From positions 62,001 through 126,000 of the forward strand of contig NZ_JADCKF010000006.1 of NCBI RefSeq assembly GCF_014982855.1: DNA of 64,000 nt. The letters run 5' to 3'. This document shows, one piece after another, positions 54,331 to 62,630 of this stretch (position 1 is the first letter of the stretch; each line of letters begins with the position of its first letter). The notes below the pieces were generated by a model. The model saw only the letters and a list, made by a program, of their open reading frames with translations. It made no database searches and was not told the DNA's origin. The position numbers and the translations under genes were made by a program. This DNA comes from Pseudoflavonifractor gallinarum (GTDB lineage Bacteria > Bacillota > Clostridia > Oscillospirales > Oscillospiraceae).

Positions 54331-55481
54331 AAGGATTCTCCTTCCCCGCGCCTGTGGCGCGCCAGCAGTTCACTGGCCCCCGGGGTCTGCCCCAGCAGGC
54401 CAAAGCGGTTGGAAAAGACCACCGCCTGAATTTCCATCTCCTCCCCCGCCCGATGGCGGAGGTTCTCATAGAGCGCCCTGGTCAAAGAGGCCATCACGTC
54501 CTCCCGCAGCCCCGCCTCCTCCAGAAGCTCCAGGGCCGCGTCGGTGGTGGCCGCTTCAAAGACTCGTTCCACCAGCCCCCGGGGCGCGCCGCACAGGGCA
54601 GCGTGGGCGGCCATGGTCTCCCGGCGGCCGTCCGCCGTCCGGGAGTGGGTGTTCATGGCACCGCCGGCCACCTTCACCAGCTTGCCCAGATGCCCCACCA
54701 GCAGGAAGCTGGAAAAGCCCAGCCCCGCCGCGTGGTCGATGGCGGCGCCCAGGTAATTGCTGCAGGAGATGCAGCCCTCCGTCTCCAGACCCAGATGGTC
54801 CCGGGCGTAGTCCTCCCCATAGTTGCCCGGCGTGACCAGCAGGTGCTGTACTCCGGCGGCATGGGCCATGTCCAGCTCCAGCGTGATGGAGTCCACCAGA
54901 GCCGCCTCGCTCATGGGGCGGACGATCCCGCTGGTCCCCAGGATGGAGATCCCACCCTGGATACCCAGCCGTGGGTTGAAAGTCTTGCGGGCCAGCGCCT
55001 CTCCCCCGGGGACGGAGATGACCGCCTCCAGCCCGCCGTGGTCCCCTGCCTCCTGCAGGGCGGCCGCGAGCTGCTCGGCGATCATCCGGCGGGGGGTGGA
55101 ATTGATGGCCGCCGCGCCGGGGGGCTGGTCCAGTCCCCGACGGGTCACCCGGCCCACGCCTTCTCCCCCGTCCACCCGCAGCGTGCCGTCGCTCCGCCGG
55201 GAGACTCTGGCATAGATCCGCATGCCATCGGTCACATCCGGGTCATCCCCGCCGTCCTTTTCCACGGCACACATGGCCCAGTCCGCTCCAGCGGACCAGT
55301 CCAGCAGCTCCACCTGCACCCGCACGCCGGCGGGGGTGTCGATCTCCACTCCGGCCGGGCGAATACCAGTCAGCAGGGCCTGCGCCGCGCCCCGTGCCGC
55401 CGCCGCGGCACAGGTGCCGGTGGTATAGCCGCAGCGCAGCCGCTGCCGCCCTACCGGGATATAGTATTCCAGCTTCGGCAT
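54327..55481 (-). CDS. cbiD: Cobalt-precorrin-5B C1-methyltransferase
   Basis: CbiD methylates C1 in the anaerobic pathway. The 384-residue protein has RCGYTTGTCAAAAARGAAQA near the start, GEGVGRVTRRGLDQPPG, and INSTPRRMI. It is the first gene of the cbi operon, behind a riboswitch with a terminator. ATG 55481 follows GGGGAGGTGGAG; upstream in-frame codons fall in the leader RNA. Confidence 0.95.
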   Translation of the reverse strand: MPKLEYYIPVGRQRLRCGYTTGTCAAAAARGAAQALLTGIRPAGVEIDTPAGVRVQVELLDWSAGADWAMCAVEKDGGDDPDVTDGMRIYARVSRRSDGTLRVDGGEGVGRVTRRGLDQPPGAAAINSTPRRMIAEQLAAALQEAGDHGGLEAVISVPGGEALARKTFNPRLGIQGGISILGTSGIVRPMSEAALVDSITLELDMAHAAGVQHLLVTPGNYGEDYARDHLGLETEGCISCSNYLGAAIDHAAGLGFSSFLLVGHLGKLVKVAGGAMNTHSRTADGRRETMAAHAALCGAPRGLVERVFEAATTDAALELLEEAGLREDVMASLTRALYENLRHRAGEEMEIQAVVFSNRFGLLGQTPGASELLARHRRGEGESL

Positions 55482-55498
55482 GCTCCACCTCCCCACAG

Positions 55499-55526
55499 AA
55501 AAAGCCCGCCTCCAGAGGAGACGGGC
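55499..55526 (-). terminator. Riboswitch-linked terminator before cbiD
   Basis: On the minus strand a 10-bp stem (55517-55526 with 55504-55513, 3-base loop) is followed by TTTTT (55499-55503). It lies between the cobalamin riboswitch and cbiD, so transcription attenuation is the likely output. Confidence 0.88.
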
Positions 55527-55577
55527 CGCAGATCTGCACAGGCAAACAGCGGCGCTCTCCACCTAAGAGCGACGTCG

Positions 55578-55740
55578 GCCAAAAGGCAGGTCTCCTGGCT
55601 TGCGCTTCTTCCGCCGGCGTCCCTTCTCGGCAGAGCCAATGGGTCTGACGCCTTTGTCCGCGCTTACAGTAGAGGTAAGACTGCGCCGGATTTTCACCGG
55701 CTTCCCTTTTCAGCGGCGAGCCCTCGCCGCACCGTTTGGC
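55578..55740 (-). promoter_or_regulatory. Cobalamin riboswitch controlling the cbiD-cbiK operon
   Basis: On the minus strand P1 is GCCAAA (55735-55740) with TTTGGC (55578-55583). Between are AAAAGGGAA, GCCGGTGAAAATCCGGCGCAG, a B12-box region around GACCCATTGGC, and the highly conserved 3' end AGCCAGGAGACCTGCC. Confidence 0.96.
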
Positions 55741-55754
55741 AGTTACTAGACATT

Positions 55755-55783
55755 AGTATAACCATATGCCCGCAGAAAGTAAA
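55755..55783 (-). promoter_or_regulatory. Promoter of the cbiD riboswitch transcript
   Basis: On the minus strand TTTACT (55778-55783), 17 bases and TATACT (55755-55760), just upstream of the riboswitch. Confidence 0.65.
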
Positions 55784-55819
55784 GTGGATTGTCTATTTTG
55801 TACACATCTTTTCCCAGAG

Positions 55820-55863
55820 AAATGCCCTGAGGACGGGGACATCCTCCCATCCGCAGGGCATTT
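55820..55863 (-). terminator. Likely terminator of the two-component operon
   Basis: A 10-bp outer stem (55820-55829 with 55854-55863) encloses a smaller inner fold; on the minus strand it is followed by CTCTGGG after an ATTT stem end. The U-run is poor, so termination is probable rather than certain. Confidence 0.5.
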
Positions 55864-55866
55864 GGC

Positions 55867-58002
55867 TTATACTGACTCCGTTCCTTCCGGAAGGGAGGGC
55901 TGGACACACGGGAATTCCACCTCCACGGTGAAGAGGTCGGCGTCGGTCCGCAGCCGGAAGGTTCCGCCGCAGGCCTCGGTAAAGCTCTTGGCGATGGCCA
56001 GACCAAGCCCGCTCCCGCCGTCGCTGCGGCTCTCATCCCCCCGGACAAAGCGCTCTGTGAAGTCCTTCTCCCGGGACAGCTCCTCCCGGGAGATGTTCTG
56101 GACGCACACCCGCCCGCTCTCCCCGTTGGTCTCCAGGGTGAGGTAGGCCCGGGAGCCCTCCAGACTGTACTGGAGCACATTCTGGATCAGGTTTTGAAAG
56201 ACCCGGTAGAGCCGGTCGCCGTCCGCCCGGATGAGGACCGGCTCCGCCGGAAGCCGGGTGCGCAGATCCAGACCGCTTGCGGCGATGGGCTCGGCCTGGT
56301 CGGCCAAGGTCTGCCGCAGCAGCTTGGCCAGGTCCAACTCCTCCCAGTGGAGATTCAGATTTCCGGAGGCCGCCTTGCTCACGTCAAAGACCTCCTGTAC
56401 CATGTTCTTCAGGCGCTGGGCCTTGTCGTTGAGGATGGTCACGTAGTCCCGCACATGGTCAGGCAGTTCCTCCTCTTCCAGAAGGGCCGCATAGCTCAGG
56501 ATAGAGGTCAGCGGGGTCTTGAGGTCGTGGGAGACGTTGGTGATGAGCTCTACCTTCATCCGCTCGCTGCGCAGCCGTTCCTCCACCGCCTGCTGAAGGC
56601 CGCTGTCGATGTCGGCTACCGCCTGGGAGAGCCCGGCCAGAGGTCGCTCCGCCGCCAGCATGGTCCCCTGCTGTTTCCTGCGCACCGCCTCGATCTGATC
56701 GGAGAGAGCCCCCAGGTCTTCGATCATCGCCCGCTCCTCCTTCCAGTGGAGAAAGACGATCCCCAGCAGCACCAGCCCCACCAGTCCGATCAGGAATGGG
56801 ACCCAGATCCGGATGGAGCCGCTGCGCCAGGCCGACAGAAACAACTCCAAGTCAAAGGCCGCGGCCCCCAGGGCCAGAATCACCACGGCCATCAGGTGGA
56901 CCACTCCGCTCCGCATGGCCCGGCGCTGGAGGGGCAGGTCCAACCCATCTCCCCGCAGCTTTCCCGCCAGCCAGCCGCAGAAGCTCACCCGGCACAGACG
57001 GCCCCGATTGCAGAGGAAGTCGTTGAGGTAAAACACCATCACCCAGCACAGGCCGATGGCAAAGGCCAGGAAAATGGGCTCGTAGGCATAGGACAGGGAC
57101 ACCATCAGCGGTCCCACCAGGAGCGCCAGGAGGAGCAGCTTGATCTCCAGCCAGATCTTCCCCGTGAGGCGTCCGGCCGCCCGGAAGGTCAGCGCCATCC
57201 AGCGCCGCCACAGGAGGCTCCACACCACCAGCGCCACACCCAGCAGGAAACAGCCTGCCACGATACATACCGCAAGGCGCATGGTGTACAGGGTATCGGC
57301 TACATCATAGAGCCCCATAGAGTGGTAAAAATACACCGGTGTCTGGGCGGCAGCCAGACGGATGGTCACGCCGTCCCACGGCTCCCCGGTGTCAGCGGCA
57401 GGCTCCTCCCCGCCAGTCTCCCCAGGGACCGCTGTCGCCATGGGTGTGGCCGCCCCAGTGATACCGGAGAGGTCAAAGCCCCGTCCGCTGTCGGTCCAGC
57501 CTCCGCCCACAAAGAGCTCGGTGTCCAGATTGCGGTAGCCGGGCAGCTCCCACTGCTCCCACTGGTCCCGGTAGACCTCGTCTCCATAGACATCCACCTC
57601 AGCGCCGTCCTTCCAGATCTGCACCTTGCCGTCCCGGTACTCCAGGTAGAAATTATAGCCCGGTTCCTGATGTCCCGTCAGATTTCCCGTGATGCCGTTG
57701 AGGTTGCCGGCCAACAGTTTCTCATCCTGCCAAATCCCCCAGCGGAGGTTCTCATCCTGGAAGCAGGATGTCTCTTCCCCGGTCAGCACAAACTCCAGCA
57801 TGGCACGCAGGTCATAGCTGATCTCCCTGCGGAAGCGCCGGGTATCCTGATAGTCGCTGCGGAAGCTGTCCGCCACATCACCCAGTTCCAGGCTACCGGC
57901 GCCCAACAGTCCGATACCTCCAAAAATGGCCATGAGCGTTAGTCCGATCAGGAGGAACAGCACACTCAAAATACCTTTACTTTTTTTCCATTTTGTATCC
58001 AA
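55867..58002 (-). CDS. Sensor histidine kinase with multi-helix membrane region
   Basis: This is a 711-residue kinase. One N-terminal helix (about 11-33), an extracytoplasmic domain (about 35-230), then about five or six further helices (about 235-425) precede HisKA with the phospho-acceptor His in NVSHDLKTPLTSILSYAALL. The HATPase domain has the N box NLIQNVLQYS and the G boxes around GDESRSDGGSGLGLAIAKSF. It overlaps the response regulator by 26 bases. The signal is unknown; the topology resembles VanS-like envelope sensors of Clostridia. Confidence 0.9.
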   Translation of the reverse strand: MDTKWKKSKGILSVLFLLIGLTLMAIFGGIGLLGAGSLELGDVADSFRSDYQDTRRFRREISYDLRAMLEFVLTGEETSCFQDENLRWGIWQDEKLLAGNLNGITGNLTGHQEPGYNFYLEYRDGKVQIWKDGAEVDVYGDEVYRDQWEQWELPGYRNLDTELFVGGGWTDSGRGFDLSGITGAATPMATAVPGETGGEEPAADTGEPWDGVTIRLAAAQTPVYFYHSMGLYDVADTLYTMRLAVCIVAGCFLLGVALVVWSLLWRRWMALTFRAAGRLTGKIWLEIKLLLLALLVGPLMVSLSYAYEPIFLAFAIGLCWVMVFYLNDFLCNRGRLCRVSFCGWLAGKLRGDGLDLPLQRRAMRSGVVHLMAVVILALGAAAFDLELFLSAWRSGSIRIWVPFLIGLVGLVLLGIVFLHWKEERAMIEDLGALSDQIEAVRRKQQGTMLAAERPLAGLSQAVADIDSGLQQAVEERLRSERMKVELITNVSHDLKTPLTSILSYAALLEEEELPDHVRDYVTILNDKAQRLKNMVQEVFDVSKAASGNLNLHWEELDLAKLLRQTLADQAEPIAASGLDLRTRLPAEPVLIRADGDRLYRVFQNLIQNVLQYSLEGSRAYLTLETNGESGRVCVQNISREELSREKDFTERFVRGDESRSDGGSGLGLAIAKSFTEACGGTFRLRTDADLFTVEVEFPCVQPSLPEGTESV

Positions 58003-58678
58003 TGCCCCACACCACCTTTAAATACTCCGGTTCCTTTGGATTGAGTTCGATCTTTTCCCGGATGTGCCGGATATGGACCATGACCGTGTTTTCCGAGGCA
58101 TAGGCCTCCTCCCCATCCCACACCCGGCGGTAGATCTCCTCAGCCGGAAAGATCCGTCCCAGATTGCGCATCAACAGATCCACGATGCGGGTCTCAGTAG
58201 CGGTGAGTCGGACCGGTTCTCCATCCACCCGAAGCTCCAGCGCCTCCGGCAAATAGGTAAGACGGCCGTTGACGATCTCTCCGCTCCGCTCTTCCGCATG
58301 GACGTCCCCCAGCCGGGTATACCGACGCAGCTGACTGCGGACCCGGGCCAGCAGCTCCTGGGGATTGTAGGGCTTGGACACATAGTCGTCCGCCCCCATG
58401 GAGAGTCCCAGGATCTTGTCGCTGTCCTCACTCTTGGCGGAGAGCACGATGATGGGCAGGTTCCGTTTCTCCCGGATCTTCATCAGTGCGGAGAGGCCGT
58501 CCAGCCTGGGCATCATCACGTCCAGCAGGATGAGCTGTACCGAGCGCTCACAGGCCAGCTCCAGCGCCTCCAGGCCATTGTAGGCCCGCAGCACCCGGTA
58601 TCCCTCCTTCTCCAGCAGCAGGGCAATGGCCTGGACGATCTCCCGGTCGTCATCTACTACCAGTACACACGCTTCCAT
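57977..58678 (-). CDS. OmpR/PhoB family response regulator
   Basis: This is a 233-residue regulator. The receiver domain has the acidic pocket VLVVDDDREIV, phospho-acceptor Asp in LILLDVMMPRLDG and Lys in DDYVSKPYNPQELL. The winged-helix output domain follows (TATETRIVDLLMRNLGRIF, NTVMVHIRHIREKIE, YLKVVWGIGYKM). It is the first gene of the operon with the kinase. An 11-base phased direct repeat lies just upstream and may be its own binding site. Confidence 0.94.
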   Translation of the reverse strand: MEACVLVVDDDREIVQAIALLLEKEGYRVLRAYNGLEALELACERSVQLILLDVMMPRLDGLSALMKIREKRNLPIIVLSAKSEDSDKILGLSMGADDYVSKPYNPQELLARVRSQLRRYTRLGDVHAEERSGEIVNGRLTYLPEALELRVDGEPVRLTATETRIVDLLMRNLGRIFPAEEIYRRVWDGEEAYASENTVMVHIRHIREKIELNPKEPEYLKVVWGIGYKMEKK

Positions 58679-58775
58679 CTAGACATCTCCTCCACCGTTT
58701 GAACTTCCCCGATCGGTCCCGATCTCCTTCCGGCAAGGATAGGATAGCAGGCGCTTCTTATAGTTTTCCAGGGGC

Positions 58776-58794
58776 ATTTCTTAGCAATTTCTTA
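58776..58794. repeat. 11-base-phased direct repeat near the response-regulator promoter
   Basis: ATTTCTTA at 58776-58783 and again at 58787-58794, exactly one helical turn apart, with a partial third copy CTTCTTA at 58754-58760. OmpR-family regulators typically bind such tandem half-sites. The repeats lie just downstream of the -10, suggesting autoregulation by interference. Confidence 0.5.
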
Positions 58795-58804
58795 ACGTTA
58801 TCCC

Positions 58805-58833
58805 ATCATAGCATTTGATCTGTCCGTCGTCAA
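58805..58833 (-). promoter_or_regulatory. Promoter of the two-component operon
   Basis: On the minus strand TTGACG (58828-58833), 17 bases and TATGAT (58805-58810). Confidence 0.75.
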
Positions 58834-58840
58834 AGGGCAT

Positions 58841-58876
58841 AAAAAAACGTGCGTGCCCCGACTGGGACACGCACGT
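58841..58876 (-). terminator. Intrinsic terminator of rplJ-rplL
   Basis: A 12-bp stem with one mismatch (58847-58859 with 58864-58876) is followed on the minus strand by seven U residues (58841-58847). Confidence 0.93.
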
Positions 58877-58898
58877 TGCAGTACAGCAAGAGAAACTC

Positions 58899-59279
58899 TT
58901 ACTTCAGCTCGACCTTGGCGCCGGCCTCCTCGAGCTTCTTCTTCATCTCCTCGGCCTCGTCCTTGGAGACACCCTCCTTCAGAGCCTTGGGAGCGCCCTC
59001 GACCAGGCCCTTGGCGTCAGCCAGGCCCAGGCCGGTGATCTCGCGGACAACCTTGATGACCTTGATCTTAGCAGCAGCGTCGAAGCCGGCCAGAACCACG
59101 TCGAACTCGGTCTTCTCAGCAGCAGCCTCGCCGCCGGCAGCGCCGCCAGCAGCGGGAGCAGCCATAGCAGCAGCGGAAACGCCGAACTCCTCCTCCAGAG
59201 CGTGCACCAGCTCGGACAGCTCCAGAACAGTCAGGCCCTTAACCTCTTCAATCAAAGCAGTGATCTTCTCGCTAGCCAT
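58899..59279 (-). CDS. rplL: Ribosomal protein bL12 (L7/L12)
   Basis: This is the stalk protein recruiting translational GTPases. The 126-residue sequence has the N-terminal dimerisation helices ([20 protein letters not shown]), an Ala/Gly-rich hinge (about 45-58) and the C-terminal domain with [29 protein letters not shown] precedes ATG 59279. It is followed by its own terminator and lies 107 bases downstream of rplJ. Confidence 0.98.
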   Translation of the reverse strand: MASEKITALIEEVKGLTVLELSELVHALEEEFGVSAAAMAAPAAGGAAGGEAAAEKTEFDVVLAGFDAAAKIKVIKVVREITGLGLADAKGLVEGAPKALKEGVSKDEAEEMKKKLEEAGAKVELK

Positions 59280-59386
59280 GATAAGATACCTCCTAAATTC
59301 AATCATTTAAAAAATAAGTTTGAGTCTCCCCAGTGCGGGGATGCGGGGAACAGAACCGCTGTCAGGCGGGTACTGACGTACCAACC

Positions 59387-59932
59387 TTACTCGGCAGCGG
59401 GAGCCTCCTCGGCAGGAGCAGCCTCGACGAAGCCGCCCTTCTCCTCGGCGATCGCCTTGAGGACGATAGCCAGGCTGGTGATGGGAGCCAGCATGGTGCC
59501 CAGAACCTGAGCCTGCAGGACTTCCTTGGAAGGCAGGTCGGACAGAGCCTTGATCTCGTCCAGAGACAGCACCTTGCCGTCCATGAAACCGGCCTTGATG
59601 GTGAACTTCTCGCCGTTGAACTGCTTGGCGAACTTCGCGATCACACGCATGGGAGCGATGGGGTCACCATGGCTCAGGGCCAGAGAAGTGGTACCATTCA
59701 GAACGGAATCCATCTCCTCCAGACCCACGTTGTTGATGGCGAAACGAACCAGGGTGTTCTTCACAACAGCGTAGTCCAGCTCGTTCTTGCGGCACTCGGC
59801 ACGCAGGGCGGTATCCTCGGCAACGGTGATACCCTTATAGTCCACCAGAACACCGCTGGCAGCGGTCTTCAGCTTCTCAGTCAGGTCGGCGACAATGGCC
59901 TGCTTCTCACTCAGAACCTTTGCGTTAGGCAT
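59387..59932 (-). CDS. rplJ: Ribosomal protein uL10
   Basis: uL10 anchors the bL12 dimers to the 50S subunit. The 181-residue protein starts MPNAKVLSEKQAIVADLTEK, and carries GITVAEDTALRAECRKN and VVKNTLVRFAIN, all typical of L10, with a C-terminal acidic/Ala-rich helix that binds bL12. GGAGGTGAA precedes the ATG. It is controlled by an L10 leader and its own consensus promoter. Confidence 0.97.
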   Translation of the reverse strand: MPNAKVLSEKQAIVADLTEKLKTAASGVLVDYKGITVAEDTALRAECRKNELDYAVVKNTLVRFAINNVGLEEMDSVLNGTTSLALSHGDPIAPMRVIAKFAKQFNGEKFTIKAGFMDGKVLSLDEIKALSDLPSKEVLQAQVLGTMLAPITSLAIVLKAIAEEKGGFVEAAPAEEAPAAE

Positions 59933-59949
59933 GTGGGATTCACCTCCAT

Positions 59950-60058
59950 GAAATAAAAAATGCTATTCTCATGCTCAAAGCACGAAAACAGCACAAAGAA
60001 AGCTTCTTCACTTGCTGCATTCTCGGCGGGGCTTATGGCTGCCCGCTGTCTTTGAACA
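59950..60058 (-). promoter_or_regulatory. L10 leader (autoregulatory RNA) of rplJ-rplL
   Basis: On the minus strand the conserved L10-binding fold is recognisable as AAAGACAGCGGGC (60041-60053) facing CCCCGCCGAGA (60021-60031). A downstream imperfect hairpin (about 59988-60019) ends in TGTTTT and is a candidate attenuator. Excess L10 binds this RNA and represses its own operon in related Firmicutes. Confidence 0.75.
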
Positions 60059-60066
60059 CGCGAATT

Positions 60067-60095
60067 ATTATATCACCCCGGACAGGCTATGTCAA
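60067..60095 (-). promoter_or_regulatory. Consensus promoter of rplJ-rplL
   Basis: On the minus strand TTGACA (60090-60095), 17 bases and TATAAT (60067-60072), a perfect consensus. It is embedded in the inverted repeat at 60078-60110. Confidence 0.9.
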
Positions 60096-60110
60096 GCATA
60101 ACCTGTCCGG
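60078..60110. repeat. Inverted repeat overlapping the rplJ promoter
   Basis: CCGGACAGG (60078-60086) and CCTGTCCGG (60102-60110) form a 9-bp perfect inverted repeat with a 15-base loop that contains the -35 hexamer. On the + strand it is followed after 5-9 bases by CTTTTTT. Confidence 0.7.
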
Positions 60111-60115
60111 AAATG

Positions 60116-60339
60116 ATCTTTTTTGTGGGGCTGCGCCGGATGGCACATCTCCCCGGCTTGTCACGCTACGGCTCGCGCACGATCGGGTCGCGGCCTTCGC
60201 GCTTCCTTGGGCACGCTCCGCACCCTCCGCTGCGGCACACTGCGCCCCGCTCCGCCGGAAATGCCGCTTCCCCTACGGGGTCGCCTGTTTTCCGGTCTGC
60301 GCGGTTCACTGTGCGCCTGCTTCGGGCGCTTCGCGCTTC
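60116..60339. other. GC-rich intergenic block between rplA and the rplJ promoter
   Basis: About 220 bases of unusually GC-rich sequence lie directly after the rplA stop. On the minus strand short units such as GCGGAG and GAAGCGCG recur (for example GCGGAGCGGGG, GCGGAGGG, GCGGAGCGTG). There is no SD, no credible reading frame and no U-run, so it is neither a gene nor the rplA terminator. It may be a member of a dispersed intergenic repeat family. Confidence 0.5.
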
Positions 60340-61032
60340 TTACACCAGCTTGGCGCCGTTGATCTTCACACCGGGGCCCATGGTGGTGGCGGTGACACAG
60401 CTCTTGATATACTGACCCTTGGCGGCAGCAGGCTTAGCCTTGATGATGGCGCCCATGAGAGCGGTGAAGTTCTCGGTCAGCTTCTCAGCGCCGAAGGACA
60501 CCTTGCCGATGGGGCAGTGGATGATGTTGGTCTTGTCCAGACGGTACTCGACCTTACCGGCCTTGATCTCCTTAACAGCCTTGGCCACGTCGGGGGTGAC
60601 GGTGCCGGCCTTGGGGGAGGGCATCAGGCCCTTGGGGCCCAGGACCTTACCGAGGCGGCCAACCACGCCCATCATGTCGGGAGAGGCGACGACCACATCG
60701 TAGTCGAACCAGTTCTCGGACTGGATCTTCTGCACCAGGTCCATCTCGCCGACGAAATCAGCGCCGGCCTCCTTGGCGGCCTCAGCCTTGTCGCCCTTGG
60801 CGAAGACCAGCACGCGCTGGGTCTTGCCGGTGCCGTGGGGCAGGACGATGGCGCCGCGGACCTGCTGGTCCGCATGGCGGGAGTCAACGCCCAGCTTGAC
60901 GTGCAGCTCGACGGTCTCGTCGAACTTGGCGGTGGCGGTCTTCACGACCAGGTCCATAGCCTCAGCGGCATCATAGAGAGTGCCCTTCTCGATCTTCTTG
61001 GCGCTCTCGACGTACTTCTTACCTCTAAACAT
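60340..61032 (-). CDS. rplA: Ribosomal protein uL1
   Basis: uL1 forms the L1 stalk that guides E-site tRNA and represses its own mRNA. The 230-residue protein starts [56 protein letters not shown] and [16 protein letters not shown] are characteristic. GGAGGGAGAAGC precedes ATG 61032. It is the last gene of the rpmG-secE-nusG-rplK-rplA run. Confidence 0.98.
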   Translation of the reverse strand: MFRGKKYVESAKKIEKGTLYDAAEAMDLVVKTATAKFDETVELHVKLGVDSRHADQQVRGAIVLPHGTGKTQRVLVFAKGDKAEAAKEAGADFVGEMDLVQKIQSENWFDYDVVVASPDMMGVVGRLGKVLGPKGLMPSPKAGTVTPDVAKAVKEIKAGKVEYRLDKTNIIHCPIGKVSFGAEKLTENFTALMGAIIKAKPAAAKGQYIKSCVTATTMGPGVKINGAKLV

Positions 61033-61051
61033 TGCTTCTCCCTCCTTCGCC

Positions 61052-61477
61052 TTAGTCGCCCACGACAACGCCCATGGAGCGGGCGGTGCCGGCGATCATG
61101 CTCATGGCGGACTCGATGCTGGCCGCATTCAGGTCGGGCATCTTGGTCTCCGCGATCTTGCGGACGTCCTCCTTGCTGATGGTGGCAACCTTGGTCTTGT
61201 TGGGCACACCGGAACCAGACTCGATGTTGCAGGCCTTCTTGATGAGCACGGCGGCGGGAGGAGTCTTGGTGATGAAGGTGAAGGAGCGGTCGGCATACAC
61301 GGTGATGACGACGGGGATGATCATGCCCACGTCATTCTTGGTGCGCTCGTTGAACTCCTTGGTGAAAGCGGCGATATTCACGCCATGCTGGCCGAGGGCG
61401 GGGCCCACAGGGGGGGCGGGAGTCGCCTTGCCGGCAGGAATCTGCAGTTTGACGTAACCAGTAACTTTCTGTGCCAT
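61052..61477 (-). CDS. rplK: Ribosomal protein uL11
   Basis: uL11 forms the GTPase-associated centre with 23S rRNA. The 141-residue protein begins [20 protein letters not shown], with [20 protein letters not shown] and [18 protein letters not shown] 61477 is preceded by TAGGAGGTGC; three residues upstream in frame are leader. Confidence 0.98.
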   Translation of the reverse strand: MAQKVTGYVKLQIPAGKATPAPPVGPALGQHGVNIAAFTKEFNERTKNDVGMIIPVVITVYADRSFTFITKTPPAAVLIKKACNIESGSGVPNKTKVATISKEDVRKIAETKMPDLNAASIESAMSMIAGTARSMGVVVGD

Positions 61478-61565
61478 TTGAAACAGCACCTCCTACTTAA
61501 ATGTGGTTGAGACGGAATTGATACAATTCCTCCCACGTGCGGGGGATACGGGGTCTTTCACCCGT

Positions 61566-62090
61566 TTAGTCGTCGACCCGCTCCACCTGATCGAGCTCCA
61601 GCTCGACAGGGGTCTCACGGCCGAACATCTCGACCACGACGCGCACTTTGCTGCGCTCCAGGTCGATCTCTTCCACGGCGCCCAGGAAGGACTCCAGCGC
61701 GCCTTCAGTGATCTTGACGCGGTCGCCCACTTCATAGCCGACCACGACTTCCTTCTTCTCCACACCCATGGAGGCAACCTCCTCCTCGGTGAGGGGAATG
61801 GGCTTGCTGCCCGAACCCACAAAACCAGTCACGCCGCGCACGTTGCGCACCAGGTGCCAGGTCTCGTCGGTCATGACCATCTTCACCAGCACATAGCCAG
61901 GGAAGACCTTGCGGTCCACGGTCTTGGGCCCGTTTTCGCTGATCTCGGTAACCGTCTCCATGGGGATGTTTACCTCATGGATGAGATCGCGCATCCCGCG
62001 GTTTTCCACCGCCTTCTCAATGGAAGCAGCTACGGTGTTCTCGTAACCAGAATAGGTGTGCGCGACATACCACTTCGCGTTATCTGCCAT
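61566..62090 (-). CDS. nusG: Transcription termination/antitermination factor NusG
   Basis: NusG binds RNA polymerase and links it to Rho or the ribosome. The 174-residue protein has KWYVAHTYSGYENTVAASIE, KVFPGYVLVKMVMTDETWHL and RNVRGVTGFVGSGSKPIPL in the NGN domain, and a C-terminal KOW domain (GDRVKITEGALESFLGAVEE). It lies 12 bases downstream of secE. Confidence 0.98.
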   Translation of the reverse strand: MADNAKWYVAHTYSGYENTVAASIEKAVENRGMRDLIHEVNIPMETVTEISENGPKTVDRKVFPGYVLVKMVMTDETWHLVRNVRGVTGFVGSGSKPIPLTEEEVASMGVEKKEVVVGYEVGDRVKITEGALESFLGAVEEIDLERSKVRVVVEMFGRETPVELELDQVERVDD

Positions 62091-62102
62091 ACTCGCCGCT
62101 CC

Positions 62103-62384
62103 TTAACCCTTAAACAGATTCATGAGCGCGGCGAAGACGGACTGCGCCAGCCAGTCAAACGCCCAGATGCAGATGCCAATGACGATACAGCACACGATGA
62201 CGACGACGGTGTTGTTGATCGTCTGCTTTTTCGTGGGCCACTGGACCTTCTTGAGTTCGACCTTCATCTCGCGGAACCACTTGCCGATGCGGGCGAAAAA
62301 GCCAGGCTTGGACTTCTTGACGTCCTTCTTGGACTTGTCCGCCTTGGCGGCAGCGGCCTGCTCGTTCTTCTCATAATCAGGCAT
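62103..62384 (-). CDS. secE: Protein translocase subunit SecE
   Basis: SecE is the essential small subunit of SecYEG. The 93-residue single-span form has a lysine-rich cytoplasmic N-terminus, the conserved amphipathic ARIGKWFREMKVELKKVQWP with KKVxWP, and one membrane helix (about 60-85). ATG 62384 is preceded by AAGGGTG; an ATG three codons upstream is less likely. Confidence 0.95.
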   Translation of the reverse strand: MPDYEKNEQAAAAKADKSKKDVKKSKPGFFARIGKWFREMKVELKKVQWPTKKQTINNTVVVIVCCIVIGICIWAFDWLAQSVFAALMNLFKG

Positions 62385-62423
62385 TCCGTACACCCTTCTT
62401 TCTTAATGAGAGATACATTCTCA

Positions 62424-62588
62424 TTACTTGGTCTCGTTGTGAACCGTATGCTTTCTGCAGAAGGGGCAGTACTTGTTCAGCTCCAGACGGTCGGGAGTGT
62501 TCTTCTTATTCTTGTTGGTGTTGTAGTTTCTCTGCTTGCACTCGGAGCAGCGGAGGGTGATCTTCACCCGGGAACCTGCCTTTGCCAT
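62424..62588 (-). CDS. rpmG: Ribosomal protein bL33
   Basis: This is a 54-residue bL33. The zinc-binding version (C+ paralogue) is indicated by CSECKQRNY and CPFCRKHT, giving two CxxC pairs. [15 protein letters not shown] is typical. ATG 62588 is preceded by GAAGGAGGTGC. It is the first gene of the secE-nusG operon, behind a 215-base leader with an attenuator. Confidence 0.97.
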   Translation of the reverse strand: MAKAGSRVKITLRCSECKQRNYNTNKNKKNTPDRLELNKYCPFCRKHTVHNETK

Positions 62589-62630
62589 GTGTTCGGCACC
62601 TCCTTCAATAGTTGAGCGGTACACCGGCAT

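Noticed and set aside
60116-60339. GC-rich block as a tRNA or small structured RNA gene cluster
   Set aside because: No cloverleaf, no GTTC-type T-loop and no CCA end could be found on either strand.
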